From positions 1-34,819 of the forward strand of contig LNFC01000004.1 in the NCBI GenBank assembly GCA_001464545.1: a DNA stretch of 34,819 nt, given 5' to 3'. The notes beneath the pieces were generated by a model that ran no database searches, was not told the origin of the DNA, and was given only the letters and a program-made list of their open reading frames with translations. The DNA comes from Acidobacteria bacterium Ga0077551. Its GTDB lineage: Bacteria; Pseudomonadota; Alphaproteobacteria; Caulobacterales; Hyphomonadaceae. Positions 9,645 through 17,982 of this stretch are shown piece by piece. The first letter of the stretch is position 1. Every line of letters begins with the position of its first letter. The position numbers and the translations under genes were made by a program.

Positions 9645-9657
9645 GCACACGGTGTGC
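9645..9657. repeat. Short palindrome GCACAC-G-GTGTGC between two operon genes
   Basis: A 6-bp perfect inverted repeat with a one-base centre lies in the roughly 90-bp gap between wecC and the two-domain oxidoreductase. There is no T-run after it in either direction, so it does not look like an intrinsic terminator. With so short a spacer it is more likely a protein site or chance than a hairpin. Weakly supported. Confidence 0.25.
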
Positions 9658-9667
9658 ACCTGTCACA

Positions 9668-10978
9668 TCAGGCTGGAATCTTCTGAACGATATCCGCGGC
9701 GGATACCATCGGCGCGCCCACACGAATAACAGTCACCCCTGAGGCCACAAAGGCATCCGCGTCAATCAGGCGCCGGCCGTCGATCACGAGGCGCGGCATC
9801 GGCCCGCCGAAGCTCATCGGCTTGAGGCCCTTGTAGGCATCGTGGTCCGTCATAACGAAGACGGCGGCCGCGCCGCGCACGGCGGAAACGAGGTCGTCGG
9901 TCAGGTTTGCCGGGCGTTCGGAATGAATGTGCATGTGGGTCACATGAGGGTCGTGCGTGACCCATTCGATGCCCGCTTCCGCGAGGGCATCGATCAGTTT
10001 CTCGGTCGGCGTGTCGCGGGCATCGTCGATATTGCCGCGGTAGGCAGCGCCCAGGATGGCAACCTTCTCACCCGCTTCGAGGCCAGCGGCCCGCGCCGCT
10101 TTCAGCAGGCGGTCCGGCTGGGCATCGTTGATCAGGCGGGCCTGGTGGATTAGGCTGGTTTCTTCCGGGTAGCTTTCAACCAGGAACCAGGGGTCCACCG
10201 GAATGCAGTGACCGCCGACCCCGGGACCGGGCGTGTGGACATTTACGCGCGGGTGGCGGTTCGCTACCTCGATGACCTTGGCGACATCAATGCCCGACCG
10301 TTCGGCAATGTGAGCGAAGACGTTGGCCAGCGCGATGTTCACATCGCGGTAGGTGTTTTCCATCAGTTTGGAGAACTCGGCTTCAGCCGCCGTTACCGGG
10401 AAAGCCTTGCCAGCGCAGAAACTTTCGTAGAAAGCCTTGGCTCGCATCGCGGCGCGCGGCGTGAGACCGCCAACCACACGGTCGTTCTTCAGGATTTCAT
10501 TGACAGTATTGCCGGGAAACACGCGCTCCGGGCAGTAGCAGATGTCGAGATCGATGACCGGATCAAGGCCCATATCACGAGCTGCGCCAGCGATGATGTC
10601 ACCGGTCGTGCCGATCGGACTTGTTGATTCCAGAATCACCATATTCCCCGGGCGTAAGTGTTGCATCGTGGCTTTGGCAGCCTTCGAGACCATGCTGAGG
10701 TCAGCGCGCTTGTCGGCGGTGATCGGCGTCGGAACGCAGATGATGAAGATGTCGGCCGGTTCGGCAACAGTGGCGGCCCGCAATTGACCTGAGTGCAGGG
10801 CTCGCTCGACCACGGGGATGATTTCAGCTTCGCCCAGGGGGCATTTGCCGGCCTGAAGCATCTCCACCAGAGGCGCGTTCACATCAACGCCCAGCACATC
10901 ATACCGCTTATCAGCAATCAGGGCGGCGGTCGGCAGGCCTACATAACCTAGGCCGACAACAACGACTTTTTCGACCAT
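9668..10978 (-). CDS. wecC: UDP-N-acetyl-D-mannosamine dehydrogenase (WecC-type)
   Basis: 436 aa, close to the roughly 420 aa of E. coli WecC. The N-terminal NAD-binding motif is VVVGLGYVGLPTA (residues 5-17). The catalytic cysteine lies in GVGGHCIPVDPWFL, and the central domain has the ESTSPIGTTGDI pattern of UDP-sugar 6-dehydrogenases that act on HexNAc. It oxidises UDP-ManNAc to UDP-ManNAcA in two NAD-dependent steps in the cytoplasm. Its upstream neighbour is the matching 2-epimerase WecB, which supports ManNAc rather than glucose as substrate. A GAGGGGGAC ribosome site lies just upstream of the ATG. A related UDP-HexNAc dehydrogenase such as WbpA (UDP-GlcNAc) is the main alternative. Confidence 0.9.
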   Translation of the reverse strand: MVEKVVVVGLGYVGLPTAALIADKRYDVLGVDVNAPLVEMLQAGKCPLGEAEIIPVVERALHSGQLRAATVAEPADIFIICVPTPITADKRADLSMVSKAAKATMQHLRPGNMVILESTSPIGTTGDIIAGAARDMGLDPVIDLDICYCPERVFPGNTVNEILKNDRVVGGLTPRAAMRAKAFYESFCAGKAFPVTAAEAEFSKLMENTYRDVNIALANVFAHIAERSGIDVAKVIEVANRHPRVNVHTPGPGVGGHCIPVDPWFLVESYPEETSLIHQARLINDAQPDRLLKAARAAGLEAGEKVAILGAAYRGNIDDARDTPTEKLIDALAEAGIEWVTHDPHVTHMHIHSERPANLTDDLVSAVRGAAAVFVMTDHDAYKGLKPMSFGGPMPRLVIDGRRLIDADAFVASGVTVIRVGAPMVSAADIVQKIPA

Positions 10979-11080
10979 TACTGGTCCCCCTCGTATCTTA
11001 CCTGAGCGCCTTCATTGGAGGCGTAGGCGGCCAGATAGGCCTTGTCAAAACTTTCGTCAGTTTCGCAACTCAAGGCTGGG

Positions 11081-12172
11081 TCAAACGGCGGCAAGAAGGA
11101 GGTCTCGAATTCTTTCCGAAGCGTGACCGTCGCCGAATGGGTTTCGGTCAACCATCATTTTGCGCCGCGCGTCTTCGTTTTGCAGCAGGTTGGACACTTC
11201 CGACACGATACGTTCCGGTTCGGCGCCGACAAGTTTTGCAGCGCCTGCCTCAACGGCTTCCTGCCGTTCGGTATGATCGCGCATCACCAGAACCGGGACC
11301 CTGAATGTAGGGGCCTCTTCCTGTATGCCGCCGGAATCCGTCAGGATGAGCGTCGCCCGCTGCTGCAGCGCGACCATTTCCGGATACGGCACCGGTGCAA
11401 TCAAGTGAACGTTTTCAAGACCGGAGAGAATTTCCAGCGCCACGTCGCGCACGTTCGGGTTCAGGTGGACCGGATACACGAAATCGGCATCCGGAAAGCG
11501 CGATGCGAGGGTGGCGATGGCCCCGAAAGCGTCCTTGAACCGCTGGCCGATATTCTCCCGGCGGTGGCCAGTAATCAGAACCATTCTGGGGCGCGACAGG
11601 ACCAGGGCTTCAGGCAGGTATGCCTTGCTTGCGGCCGTCTGCAGCAGCGCGTCGATGACTGTATTGCCGACCATGTGGATATGACCGCCCACGCGTTCGT
11701 CCCGCAGGCACTGGGCTGCGCGCTCGGTCGGGGCAAAATGGTAGGTGGTTACGCGTGACGTCATCTGCCGGAAGCCTTCTTCCGGAAAAGGCTGATTGAG
11801 GCTGTAGGTGCGCAGACCTGCTTCGACATGCCCGAAGGGGACTTCCCGGCTGAAAGACGCGAGCGCCGCTGCCATAACCGTGGTTGTATCGCCTTGTGCC
11901 AGCACCACATCCGGCTTTTCGCGTACGATCAGGTCGTCGAGCCCGGCTACGCCGCCCGAGATTACGCTTGCGAGCGTCTGGTTGGGCTTCATCAGCCCGA
12001 GATCGGCATCCGGCTTCAGGTCGAACCAGTCGAATACCTGATCGAGCATCTGGCGATGCTGGCCGGTGGAAATCAGGCGTGCGTCCATGCCCGCCGTTTC
12101 GCGAAGACACTTGTAAAGCGGCGCCATCTTGATGGCTTCAGGCCGGGTGCCCACCACGACAAATATACGCAT
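11081..12172 (-). CDS. wecB: UDP-N-acetylglucosamine 2-epimerase, non-hydrolysing
   Basis: 363 aa from ATG 12172, which gives the standard N-terminus MRIFVVVGTRPEAIKMAPL; a reading from 12289 adds 39 unrelated residues and overlaps the upstream gene. The C-terminal UDP-binding region contains TDSGGIQEEAPTF and VLVMRDHTERQEA, both diagnostic of the WecB/MnaA family (E. coli WecB 376 aa). It interconverts UDP-GlcNAc and UDP-ManNAc. With wecC downstream it would supply UDP-ManNAcA for the polysaccharide made by this locus. About 100 bases separate it from wecC; I see no gene in that gap. Confidence 0.95.
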   Translation of the reverse strand: MRIFVVVGTRPEAIKMAPLYKCLRETAGMDARLISTGQHRQMLDQVFDWFDLKPDADLGLMKPNQTLASVISGGVAGLDDLIVREKPDVVLAQGDTTTVMAAALASFSREVPFGHVEAGLRTYSLNQPFPEEGFRQMTSRVTTYHFAPTERAAQCLRDERVGGHIHMVGNTVIDALLQTAASKAYLPEALVLSRPRMVLITGHRRENIGQRFKDAFGAIATLASRFPDADFVYPVHLNPNVRDVALEILSGLENVHLIAPVPYPEMVALQQRATLILTDSGGIQEEAPTFRVPVLVMRDHTERQEAVEAGAAKLVGAEPERIVSEVSNLLQNEDARRKMMVDRNPFGDGHASERIRDLLLAAV

Positions 12173-12263
12173 CAACAGCCCCGGCTGGGTAATTTCTGGT
12201 TGGCAGGATGCCCCATTTCGTTCCGCCTTAATCAAGGCAGTGCGAAAGACGCAAGTGACGATT

Positions 12264-13889
12264 TTAAGGCAGGCCGTTGTCGGCGCCAACGAACTCTAAG
12301 CAGTCGATGTCCGCGACCGCCGGTCCGCAGCCGTTGTCATTGTTGCAGATTATCAGATTGAGACCGGTGCCCGGCGGGACTTCGAGCGTCAGTTCGAATG
12401 GCCCGGGCGAGGTCGTGGACTGCTGAGCCATCCAGGAGTCCGCCTGCAACAGTCCGGCAGAGAGGCCGCCGCTGAGCAGCGCCCCCCGCACCCGGATCTG
12501 CGCGCGCGTCTGCGAATCCATCGCTTTCGACCGCCAGAGATAGGCAAACGGGCCGGAGGCATCGGCGTCGATCTGCAAGCGGCCTCCTGCTGAAGCAACG
12601 CCTTCGGCCTGCCACTCCGGGTCGGCAAGGTCCAGGGAACGGCCGCGCCGGCGCGGCCCATGCGAAACGTCCTGCAGGCTATACCTGTCCGCAAGTCCAC
12701 GCCTGCGTGCTTCGGCAAGCGCGGCTGCGTAGGCTGGCAGCCCTGCCGGCGCCGTGCCATCGCTGCGGTGGGCCAGCACGAAGAGAATCGGTGCAAAGGC
12801 AAACCCTTCCTGCCAGGCGATCGCAGCAGGGCTGAGCGTCTGCGCAAGATCGCTGGCCGCGCGAGGCAGCTCGAACTCCGGCGCTTCAGCGCGCAGATAG
12901 TCGCGCGCACCCGACCATTCGCCGAGCGAATAGGCGGCCAGTTCTTCGAGGTTTGTCGAGAATTGCCCGGACATGTGCAGGGGTTCGAAACCTGCACGGC
13001 GGAGCAGGAACGCCAGCGTTTTTGGAGTCCAGAGATTGATATGCCCCGGCCAGGCAGGGCCGCCATGAATCTGCAGGCTGTCGCCGCGCATCCAGCGGAT
13101 GTCCGGCGCATTGAGATTTGGCACGCTCAGCGCCAGAAGTCCGCCGGTCTTCAGCCGGCCGCGTACATCCTGCAGTGCGCCGAGAGGATCTGCGATGTGC
13201 TCCAGTGTCTCCCACATAGTTACGGCATCGAATCGGGGCGCCCGGGTCATCTCGCCCGGAAACAAGACATGACGGCCCAGTTTGCGCGCCAGAGAGACGG
13301 CGTGACGGTTCACCTCGATGCCTTCCGCGTCGAACCCGTGCTCGGATGCGACCGCCAGCGAGTTGGCCACGCCGCAGCCGATATCCAGTGTCGAGATGAG
13401 CGCTCCGTCACGGGCGAGGCAGCTCTTCAGGGCCGCGTAATACCGGTCAAATCTTGCCCGGTCGGCCGTGACGGCTGCGGTCTCTACCGCTTGTGCATCC
13501 GTATAGTCGCCGAACCGCCGGGCTTCCGGCACAGTTTCGAAATACCGCTCGAACAGGTCGTGCGTGATCTCCAGGGGCACGAACCATGTCCGGCAGTTCA
13601 TGCATTCGTGATAGGGATACGCATCATAGCTCTGGAAAATATGGTCAGACGCAGTGCCGCCGCAGGTTGGGCATGGCCGTGCAGGCATATCCTTCAGCAG
13701 CGGCGCTCCATACTCGCGCCAAAGGCTGATGGAGCGCGCCCACTCTTCGCGGGTCAGGTTCGAAAACGGATGCGGCAGCGAGGTGCGTCGCGGCAGGCCT
13801 TGCCCGGCCGCTTCGAAGGCCCCGAGCGCACGGGCAGCGGATTCCGCCAGAGCGGCGGCCGCCGCCTTGCCTGAGTTTTCGTCGGTCAT
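12264..13889 (-). CDS. Zinc-ribbon SAM methyltransferase with C-terminal beta-rich module
   Basis: 541 aa from ATG 13889 (GCAGG 7 nt upstream); in-frame ATG 13904 and GTG 13919 are alternatives. A zinc ribbon is formed by CPTC (73-76) and CMNC (96-99). SAM motif I is DIGCGVANS (169-177), followed by METLEHIADP and LLALSVPN, as in Methyltransf_23. This resembles sugar C- or O-methyltransferases with N-terminal zinc sites. Residues 424-533 are an extra module with WQAEG, YLWRSKAM, IRVRGALLSGG, LLQADSWMAQQ and LIICNND. It resembles the insert in the oxidoreductase at 6857-9577 and looks like a carbohydrate-binding beta sandwich. It is the first gene of the minus-strand operon, divergent from the AsnB genes. 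Confidence 0.84.
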   Translation of the reverse strand: MTDENSGKAAAAALAESAARALGAFEAAGQGLPRRTSLPHPFSNLTREEWARSISLWREYGAPLLKDMPARPCPTCGGTASDHIFQSYDAYPYHECMNCRTWFVPLEITHDLFERYFETVPEARRFGDYTDAQAVETAAVTADRARFDRYYAALKSCLARDGALISTLDIGCGVANSLAVASEHGFDAEGIEVNRHAVSLARKLGRHVLFPGEMTRAPRFDAVTMWETLEHIADPLGALQDVRGRLKTGGLLALSVPNLNAPDIRWMRGDSLQIHGGPAWPGHINLWTPKTLAFLLRRAGFEPLHMSGQFSTNLEELAAYSLGEWSGARDYLRAEAPEFELPRAASDLAQTLSPAAIAWQEGFAFAPILFVLAHRSDGTAPAGLPAYAAALAEARRRGLADRYSLQDVSHGPRRRGRSLDLADPEWQAEGVASAGGRLQIDADASGPFAYLWRSKAMDSQTRAQIRVRGALLSGGLSAGLLQADSWMAQQSTTSPGPFELTLEVPPGTGLNLIICNNDNGCGPAVADIDCLEFVGADNGLP

Positions 13890-14019
13890 GCCCGTGCCTG
13901 CCATGAGTGATTGTGCCACCCATAGACGGGGCCTGCAGGCGCTTCAACCAGCGGCTTCCCAGTCCCGGCAATTCCGCCTAAGGAAGCGCCCGGCTCAATA
14001 AAGACAAAGGTAGAGTTGC
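13890..14019. promoter_or_regulatory. Divergent intergenic region between the two polysaccharide operons
   Basis: About 130 bases separate the first gene of the minus-strand operon from the first AsnB gene on the plus strand. Both operons must be driven from here unless promoters lie inside genes. I can see the AAGG ribosome site before the AsnB start (near 14006-14009) but no convincing -35/-10 pair and no clear operator repeat. Confidence 0.5.
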
Positions 14020-16017
14020 ATGTGCGGACTTGTCGGCAGCTACCATCCCTTGCGCGACGGAGGTGCATCGCCGATCGATGTGCTTGCCCGCATGCGCGAT
14101 ACGATGGAACACCGCGGCCCGGACGGCGCCGGCGAATGGATCAGCAGCAATGGCCGCTGCAGCCTCGGCCACCGCCGTCTCTCGATCATTGATCTCTCTA
14201 CGAACGCCAACCAGCCCATGCTGACGCCTGAGGGCGACATCGCGCTCGTGTTCAACGGTGAGATCTACAATCACGCCGACGTGCGCAAGGAACTCGAAGC
14301 GCTTGGCAAGTACACCTTCCGGACCGATCATTCGGATACGGAGATGTTGCTCTATGCCTACGCAGAATGGGGGCCGGCGTGCGTGCACAAGTTCTACGGC
14401 ATGTTCGCGTTCGCCATCTATGACACGCGTGACAAGGCCAACCCGGTGCTGCACCTCTGCCGCGACCGTGTGGGTATCAAGCCGCTCTATTTCTCCCGCA
14501 CGCCCCAAGGCGAGTGGGTTTTTGCCTCCGAGATCAAGGCGTTGCTGAAGCATCCTTCGATCCCGCGCGAGATGGACCAAGCCGCGTTCGGACACTACCT
14601 TTCCTTCATCGTGGCGCCCGCGCCGATGACCATGTTCAAGGGCGTGTTCAAGCTGCCCGCCGGTCATTGGGCGACGATTCATGCCAATGGGCGCGCAACT
14701 GCGACCCAGTACTGGAACTGTGCGCCGGATTCTGCCGACACGTTCAAGACCAGCGACCTGTCGTTTGATGATGCGGTAGAAGAGTTCCTCAGGCTGATGA
14801 AACTTGCGGTGCGGAGGCGCCTCGTTTCCGATGTGCCGTTTGGCGCGCTGCTTTCGGGCGGCGTGGATTCAAGTCTCAACGTGGCCCTCATGGCGGAGTT
14901 AATGGACCGGCCGGTGACGACATTCACGGTGGGGTATGAAAGCTACGAGCAGTTCAACGAGTATGACTATGCCAAGCGCATCGTCTCCCAGTACAAGACG
15001 GATCATCACGAGACGCGGATCAATTCACGCGAGGCGCTGAATTTCCTGCCGTCACTTGTTCAGTATCAGGACGAACCGATTGCGGACAATGTCTGCATTC
15101 CGCTCTATTTCCTCGCGCGCCTTGTGCGCCAGTCGGGCACCACGGTGGTGCAGGTGGGTGAGGGCGCTGACGAAAACTTCCTCGGTTATTGGTGGTGCGA
15201 TCACTACAGGAACAAAGCTGAGACCGTATATGATCCCATCCGGCGTGGCGAGCGCACGAAGGAGCTCGTGTCGATCCTGCAGGGCAAATCCGGAACGACC
15301 GAAGACCAGGAGATTGCTGCCCGGGCCCTGCGCGGCAAGGAGCTTTTCTGGGGCGGCGCTATCTGCTGGTGGGGCGGGCTAAGAGAGCAGCTGACGCCGG
15401 ACCGTTCCAAATTCGACTACCGCGTCGAGTGCCCGATCGAAGGCCTGATGCCTGAGTCACATCAGTCTACGGACAGTCATGCCGTGATTGCAGAGTATCT
15501 GGGGCCGCTTGCCGGCAAGCTGGATGACCCGGAAGTGCTTCAGAAAATTCCCTACATGGAGTTGAAGCTGCGACTCCCGGAGCATTTGCTGATGCGTGTG
15601 GACAAGATGACCATGGCGCACTCGGTCGAGGCGCGGGTGCCGTTCCTTGATCATGACGTGGTCGAATTTGCGCGCCGCTGCCCGGTCGAATACAAACTCA
15701 AGGACGGCGTCGGCAAACGCATCGTCAAGAAAGCGGCTGAACGTTATCTCGACGACGACATGATCTATCGCCGCAAGCAGGGCTTCGGCGCGCCGATTGA
15801 CAGCTGGTTCCTCGAGCCGGATTTCGGCAAGCGCACGCTGGCCCTGTGGGAACGCTCTCAGATCAAGAAGGACGGCTTCCTCAACAATGCCTATGTCTCC
15901 GATCTCCTCAAGAGCCAGGTCACGGGCAAGCTCAACTACGGCTTCCATGTCTGGACCCTGATGAATGCCGTGCTGTGGCACGAGCACTGGATCGGCGACG
16001 GGCTCGCGGACTTCTGA
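14020..16017 (+). CDS. AsnB-type glutamine-dependent amidotransferase, copy 1
   Basis: 665 aa. The N-terminal nucleophile glutaminase is intact: Cys2 after the start Met, HRGPDG (31-36), GHRRLSIIDLS and FNGEIYN (78-84). The synthetase half has the ATP-pyrophosphatase loop SGGVDSS (279-285) and a complete C-terminal half ending near the usual length of the asparagine synthetase family. In polysaccharide clusters such proteins commonly amidate the carboxyl of a uronic acid, as WbpS is thought to do in Pseudomonas O-antigen synthesis. Here wecB and wecC provide a likely ManNAcA substrate. Plain asparagine synthesis cannot be excluded. A second, divergent copy follows after 6 nt. Compared with copy 2 it carries a longer segment rich in Trp and charged residues around 390-480. 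Confidence 0.9.
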   Translation: MCGLVGSYHPLRDGGASPIDVLARMRDTMEHRGPDGAGEWISSNGRCSLGHRRLSIIDLSTNANQPMLTPEGDIALVFNGEIYNHADVRKELEALGKYTFRTDHSDTEMLLYAYAEWGPACVHKFYGMFAFAIYDTRDKANPVLHLCRDRVGIKPLYFSRTPQGEWVFASEIKALLKHPSIPREMDQAAFGHYLSFIVAPAPMTMFKGVFKLPAGHWATIHANGRATATQYWNCAPDSADTFKTSDLSFDDAVEEFLRLMKLAVRRRLVSDVPFGALLSGGVDSSLNVALMAELMDRPVTTFTVGYESYEQFNEYDYAKRIVSQYKTDHHETRINSREALNFLPSLVQYQDEPIADNVCIPLYFLARLVRQSGTTVVQVGEGADENFLGYWWCDHYRNKAETVYDPIRRGERTKELVSILQGKSGTTEDQEIAARALRGKELFWGGAICWWGGLREQLTPDRSKFDYRVECPIEGLMPESHQSTDSHAVIAEYLGPLAGKLDDPEVLQKIPYMELKLRLPEHLLMRVDKMTMAHSVEARVPFLDHDVVEFARRCPVEYKLKDGVGKRIVKKAAERYLDDDMIYRRKQGFGAPIDSWFLEPDFGKRTLALWERSQIKKDGFLNNAYVSDLLKSQVTGKLNYGFHVWTLMNAVLWHEHWIGDGLADF

Positions 16018-16023
16018 TCCGCC

Positions 16024-17982
16024 ATGTGCGGACTGGTCGTCTTGATGGGCGAGGCGCCGCGCGACCCGGGCGCTTTCCGCAACCTTCTGGGCGCGATGAC
16101 AGACCGCATCGCGCATCGTGGTCCGGATGCAGACGGATTCGCGATCTTGGATGACGGTCGGATCGGCTTTGGTCACCGGCGCCTTTCCATCGTGAACCTC
16201 GGCGCCGATGGCAACCAGCCGATGACGGAAGCGACCGACCGGATCCATGTCGTCTTCAATGGCGAAATCTACAATCATCAGCACCTGCGCAAGGCACTGG
16301 AATCCGCCGGCCATTCCTTCCGGTCGCGAAACTCTGATACGGAAGTCCTGATCCAGGGATTCCTGGCCTGGGGCTGGGACGGCCTCCTTTCACGGCTGCA
16401 TGGCATGTTCGCCTTCGTGATGTGGGATAGGCAGGAAAGGCGCCTGTTCGCCGTGCGGGACCGGCTCGGAATTAAGCCGCTTTACTACGCGCAGATCGGC
16501 GGAGACTTGATTTTTTCCTCAGAAATCAAGGCGATGTCTGGTCATCCGCTGTTCGCTGCGCGGATGAATGACGTGGCCTGTCTCGATATCCTGAATGTGC
16601 TCGCGACCCCTGCGCCGATGACGCTGTTTGACGGTGTCTTCAAGTTGGCGCCCGGCGAGTACATCACGACCGCGCCGGACCAGCCGCTGAAGAAGGCGCG
16701 CTGGTGGTCACCGCCTGCCAGTCCGTCCGGACCGCCGGTCGCCTTCGGGGAAGCGGTGGAGCGTGTGCGCGAGCGGCTGAAGCATGCCGTCCGTACCCGG
16801 ATTGCCGGCGAAGTCGAAACGTCTGTCATGCTTTCCGGCGGCGTGGATTCCAGCCTCGTCCTGGCTATGGCTGCGGAAGGCGGCGCCAGACTTCGCGCGT
16901 TCACGGCGGCCTATGTCAACGATCCCCTCAACGAGCGTGAACCAGCCGCCGAGATTGCCTCCCGTTTCGGTCTTGGCCATGAAGTCATTGAGATTGAAGA
17001 AGACAAGGCGATGGCCGGTACGCTCGCCCTGATGGCGGGAATGGACGAGCCAGTTGCCGACTGGGCGTGCATCCCGCTGGACTATATCGCCTGCGCCGTT
17101 CACTCGGCGGGCATCAAAGTAGCGCTGGTCGGCGAAGGCGCCGACGAACTTTTTTGCGGGTATGAAGCCTGGGGCGGTTTCATCCGTGAGCAGGGTGTCT
17201 GGCAGGGTCTTGCGTCAGCCGGAAAGCTCGGTGCAGGTGCGGCTGTCACGGCGGCCACGCGCCTTGCGTCACGAGCCTTGCCGCTCAGCCGCCTTGGCCT
17301 GATCGGGGCGCTGGATGTCGCAGCCTCCACCGTGAACGGACAGGGACGGTTCCGGTCGGGCGCAGAGAGCCTGCGCCCGTTGCAAGCCGCGCGGCTCCTT
17401 CGCCGCGATTGGCAGGCGCGCACGCCTCTGTCAGATCCTGCTGGAGATGGCGCCCTTCTGGCCCCACTCGAAGGGCGCTTCCTGACGGAACCGCCCGCGA
17501 GCGATCTTCCGCCGCCGGAGCGTTTCGCCCGCATGCGCGCCCGCGACATCGGGTTCCGCCTGCCGGAACTCCTTCTGATGCGGGTCGACAAGGTCACAAT
17601 GGCGCACTCCCTCGAAGCGCGCGTACCCTTCCTCGATCATTTCCTCGTCGAAGAAGTGCTCGGCCTGCCGCCCGAAACCATCCTGCAGTCCGGCGGCACC
17701 AAACCGATCGTCAAGGCTATCGCCCGCGGCTACTTGCCGGATCATATCATCGACCGGCCAAAGATCGGCCTAGGCGCACCCATGGCGAAATGGCTGCGCG
17801 GACCCTTCGGCCTCGAGGTGCGGGACATTCTCGCGGCGGAAGCTGCAGACCCACAAAGTCCGTTCGACGGCGCGGCGCTCGATGCGCTCCTGCTGCGTCA
17901 CCGGCGTGACGAACGCGACTATTCTGCCTATCTCTGGCCGGTCGTGAATATTGCCCTCTGGAGACGCAAATGGCTGAGCTGA
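16024..17982 (+). CDS. AsnB-type glutamine-dependent amidotransferase, copy 2
   Basis: 652 aa starting MCGLVVLMGE, so Cys2 is in place. HRGPDADG (31-38), GHRRLSIVNLG, FNGEIYN (78-84) and the PP-loop SGGVDSS (271-277) are all present; both active sites appear intact. It aligns with the preceding copy along its length but is clearly diverged, so the pair is an old duplication or two independent acquisitions, not a recent repeat. The likely role is amidation of a second sugar acid, or of the same acid at a different step, in the polysaccharide pathway. Its stop overlaps the start of the next glycosyltransferase by 13 nt, tying it into the same transcript. Confidence 0.89.
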   Translation: MCGLVVLMGEAPRDPGAFRNLLGAMTDRIAHRGPDADGFAILDDGRIGFGHRRLSIVNLGADGNQPMTEATDRIHVVFNGEIYNHQHLRKALESAGHSFRSRNSDTEVLIQGFLAWGWDGLLSRLHGMFAFVMWDRQERRLFAVRDRLGIKPLYYAQIGGDLIFSSEIKAMSGHPLFAARMNDVACLDILNVLATPAPMTLFDGVFKLAPGEYITTAPDQPLKKARWWSPPASPSGPPVAFGEAVERVRERLKHAVRTRIAGEVETSVMLSGGVDSSLVLAMAAEGGARLRAFTAAYVNDPLNEREPAAEIASRFGLGHEVIEIEEDKAMAGTLALMAGMDEPVADWACIPLDYIACAVHSAGIKVALVGEGADELFCGYEAWGGFIREQGVWQGLASAGKLGAGAAVTAATRLASRALPLSRLGLIGALDVAASTVNGQGRFRSGAESLRPLQAARLLRRDWQARTPLSDPAGDGALLAPLEGRFLTEPPASDLPPPERFARMRARDIGFRLPELLLMRVDKVTMAHSLEARVPFLDHFLVEEVLGLPPETILQSGGTKPIVKAIARGYLPDHIIDRPKIGLGAPMAKWLRGPFGLEVRDILAAEAADPQSPFDGAALDALLLRHRRDERDYSAYLWPVVNIALWRRKWLS

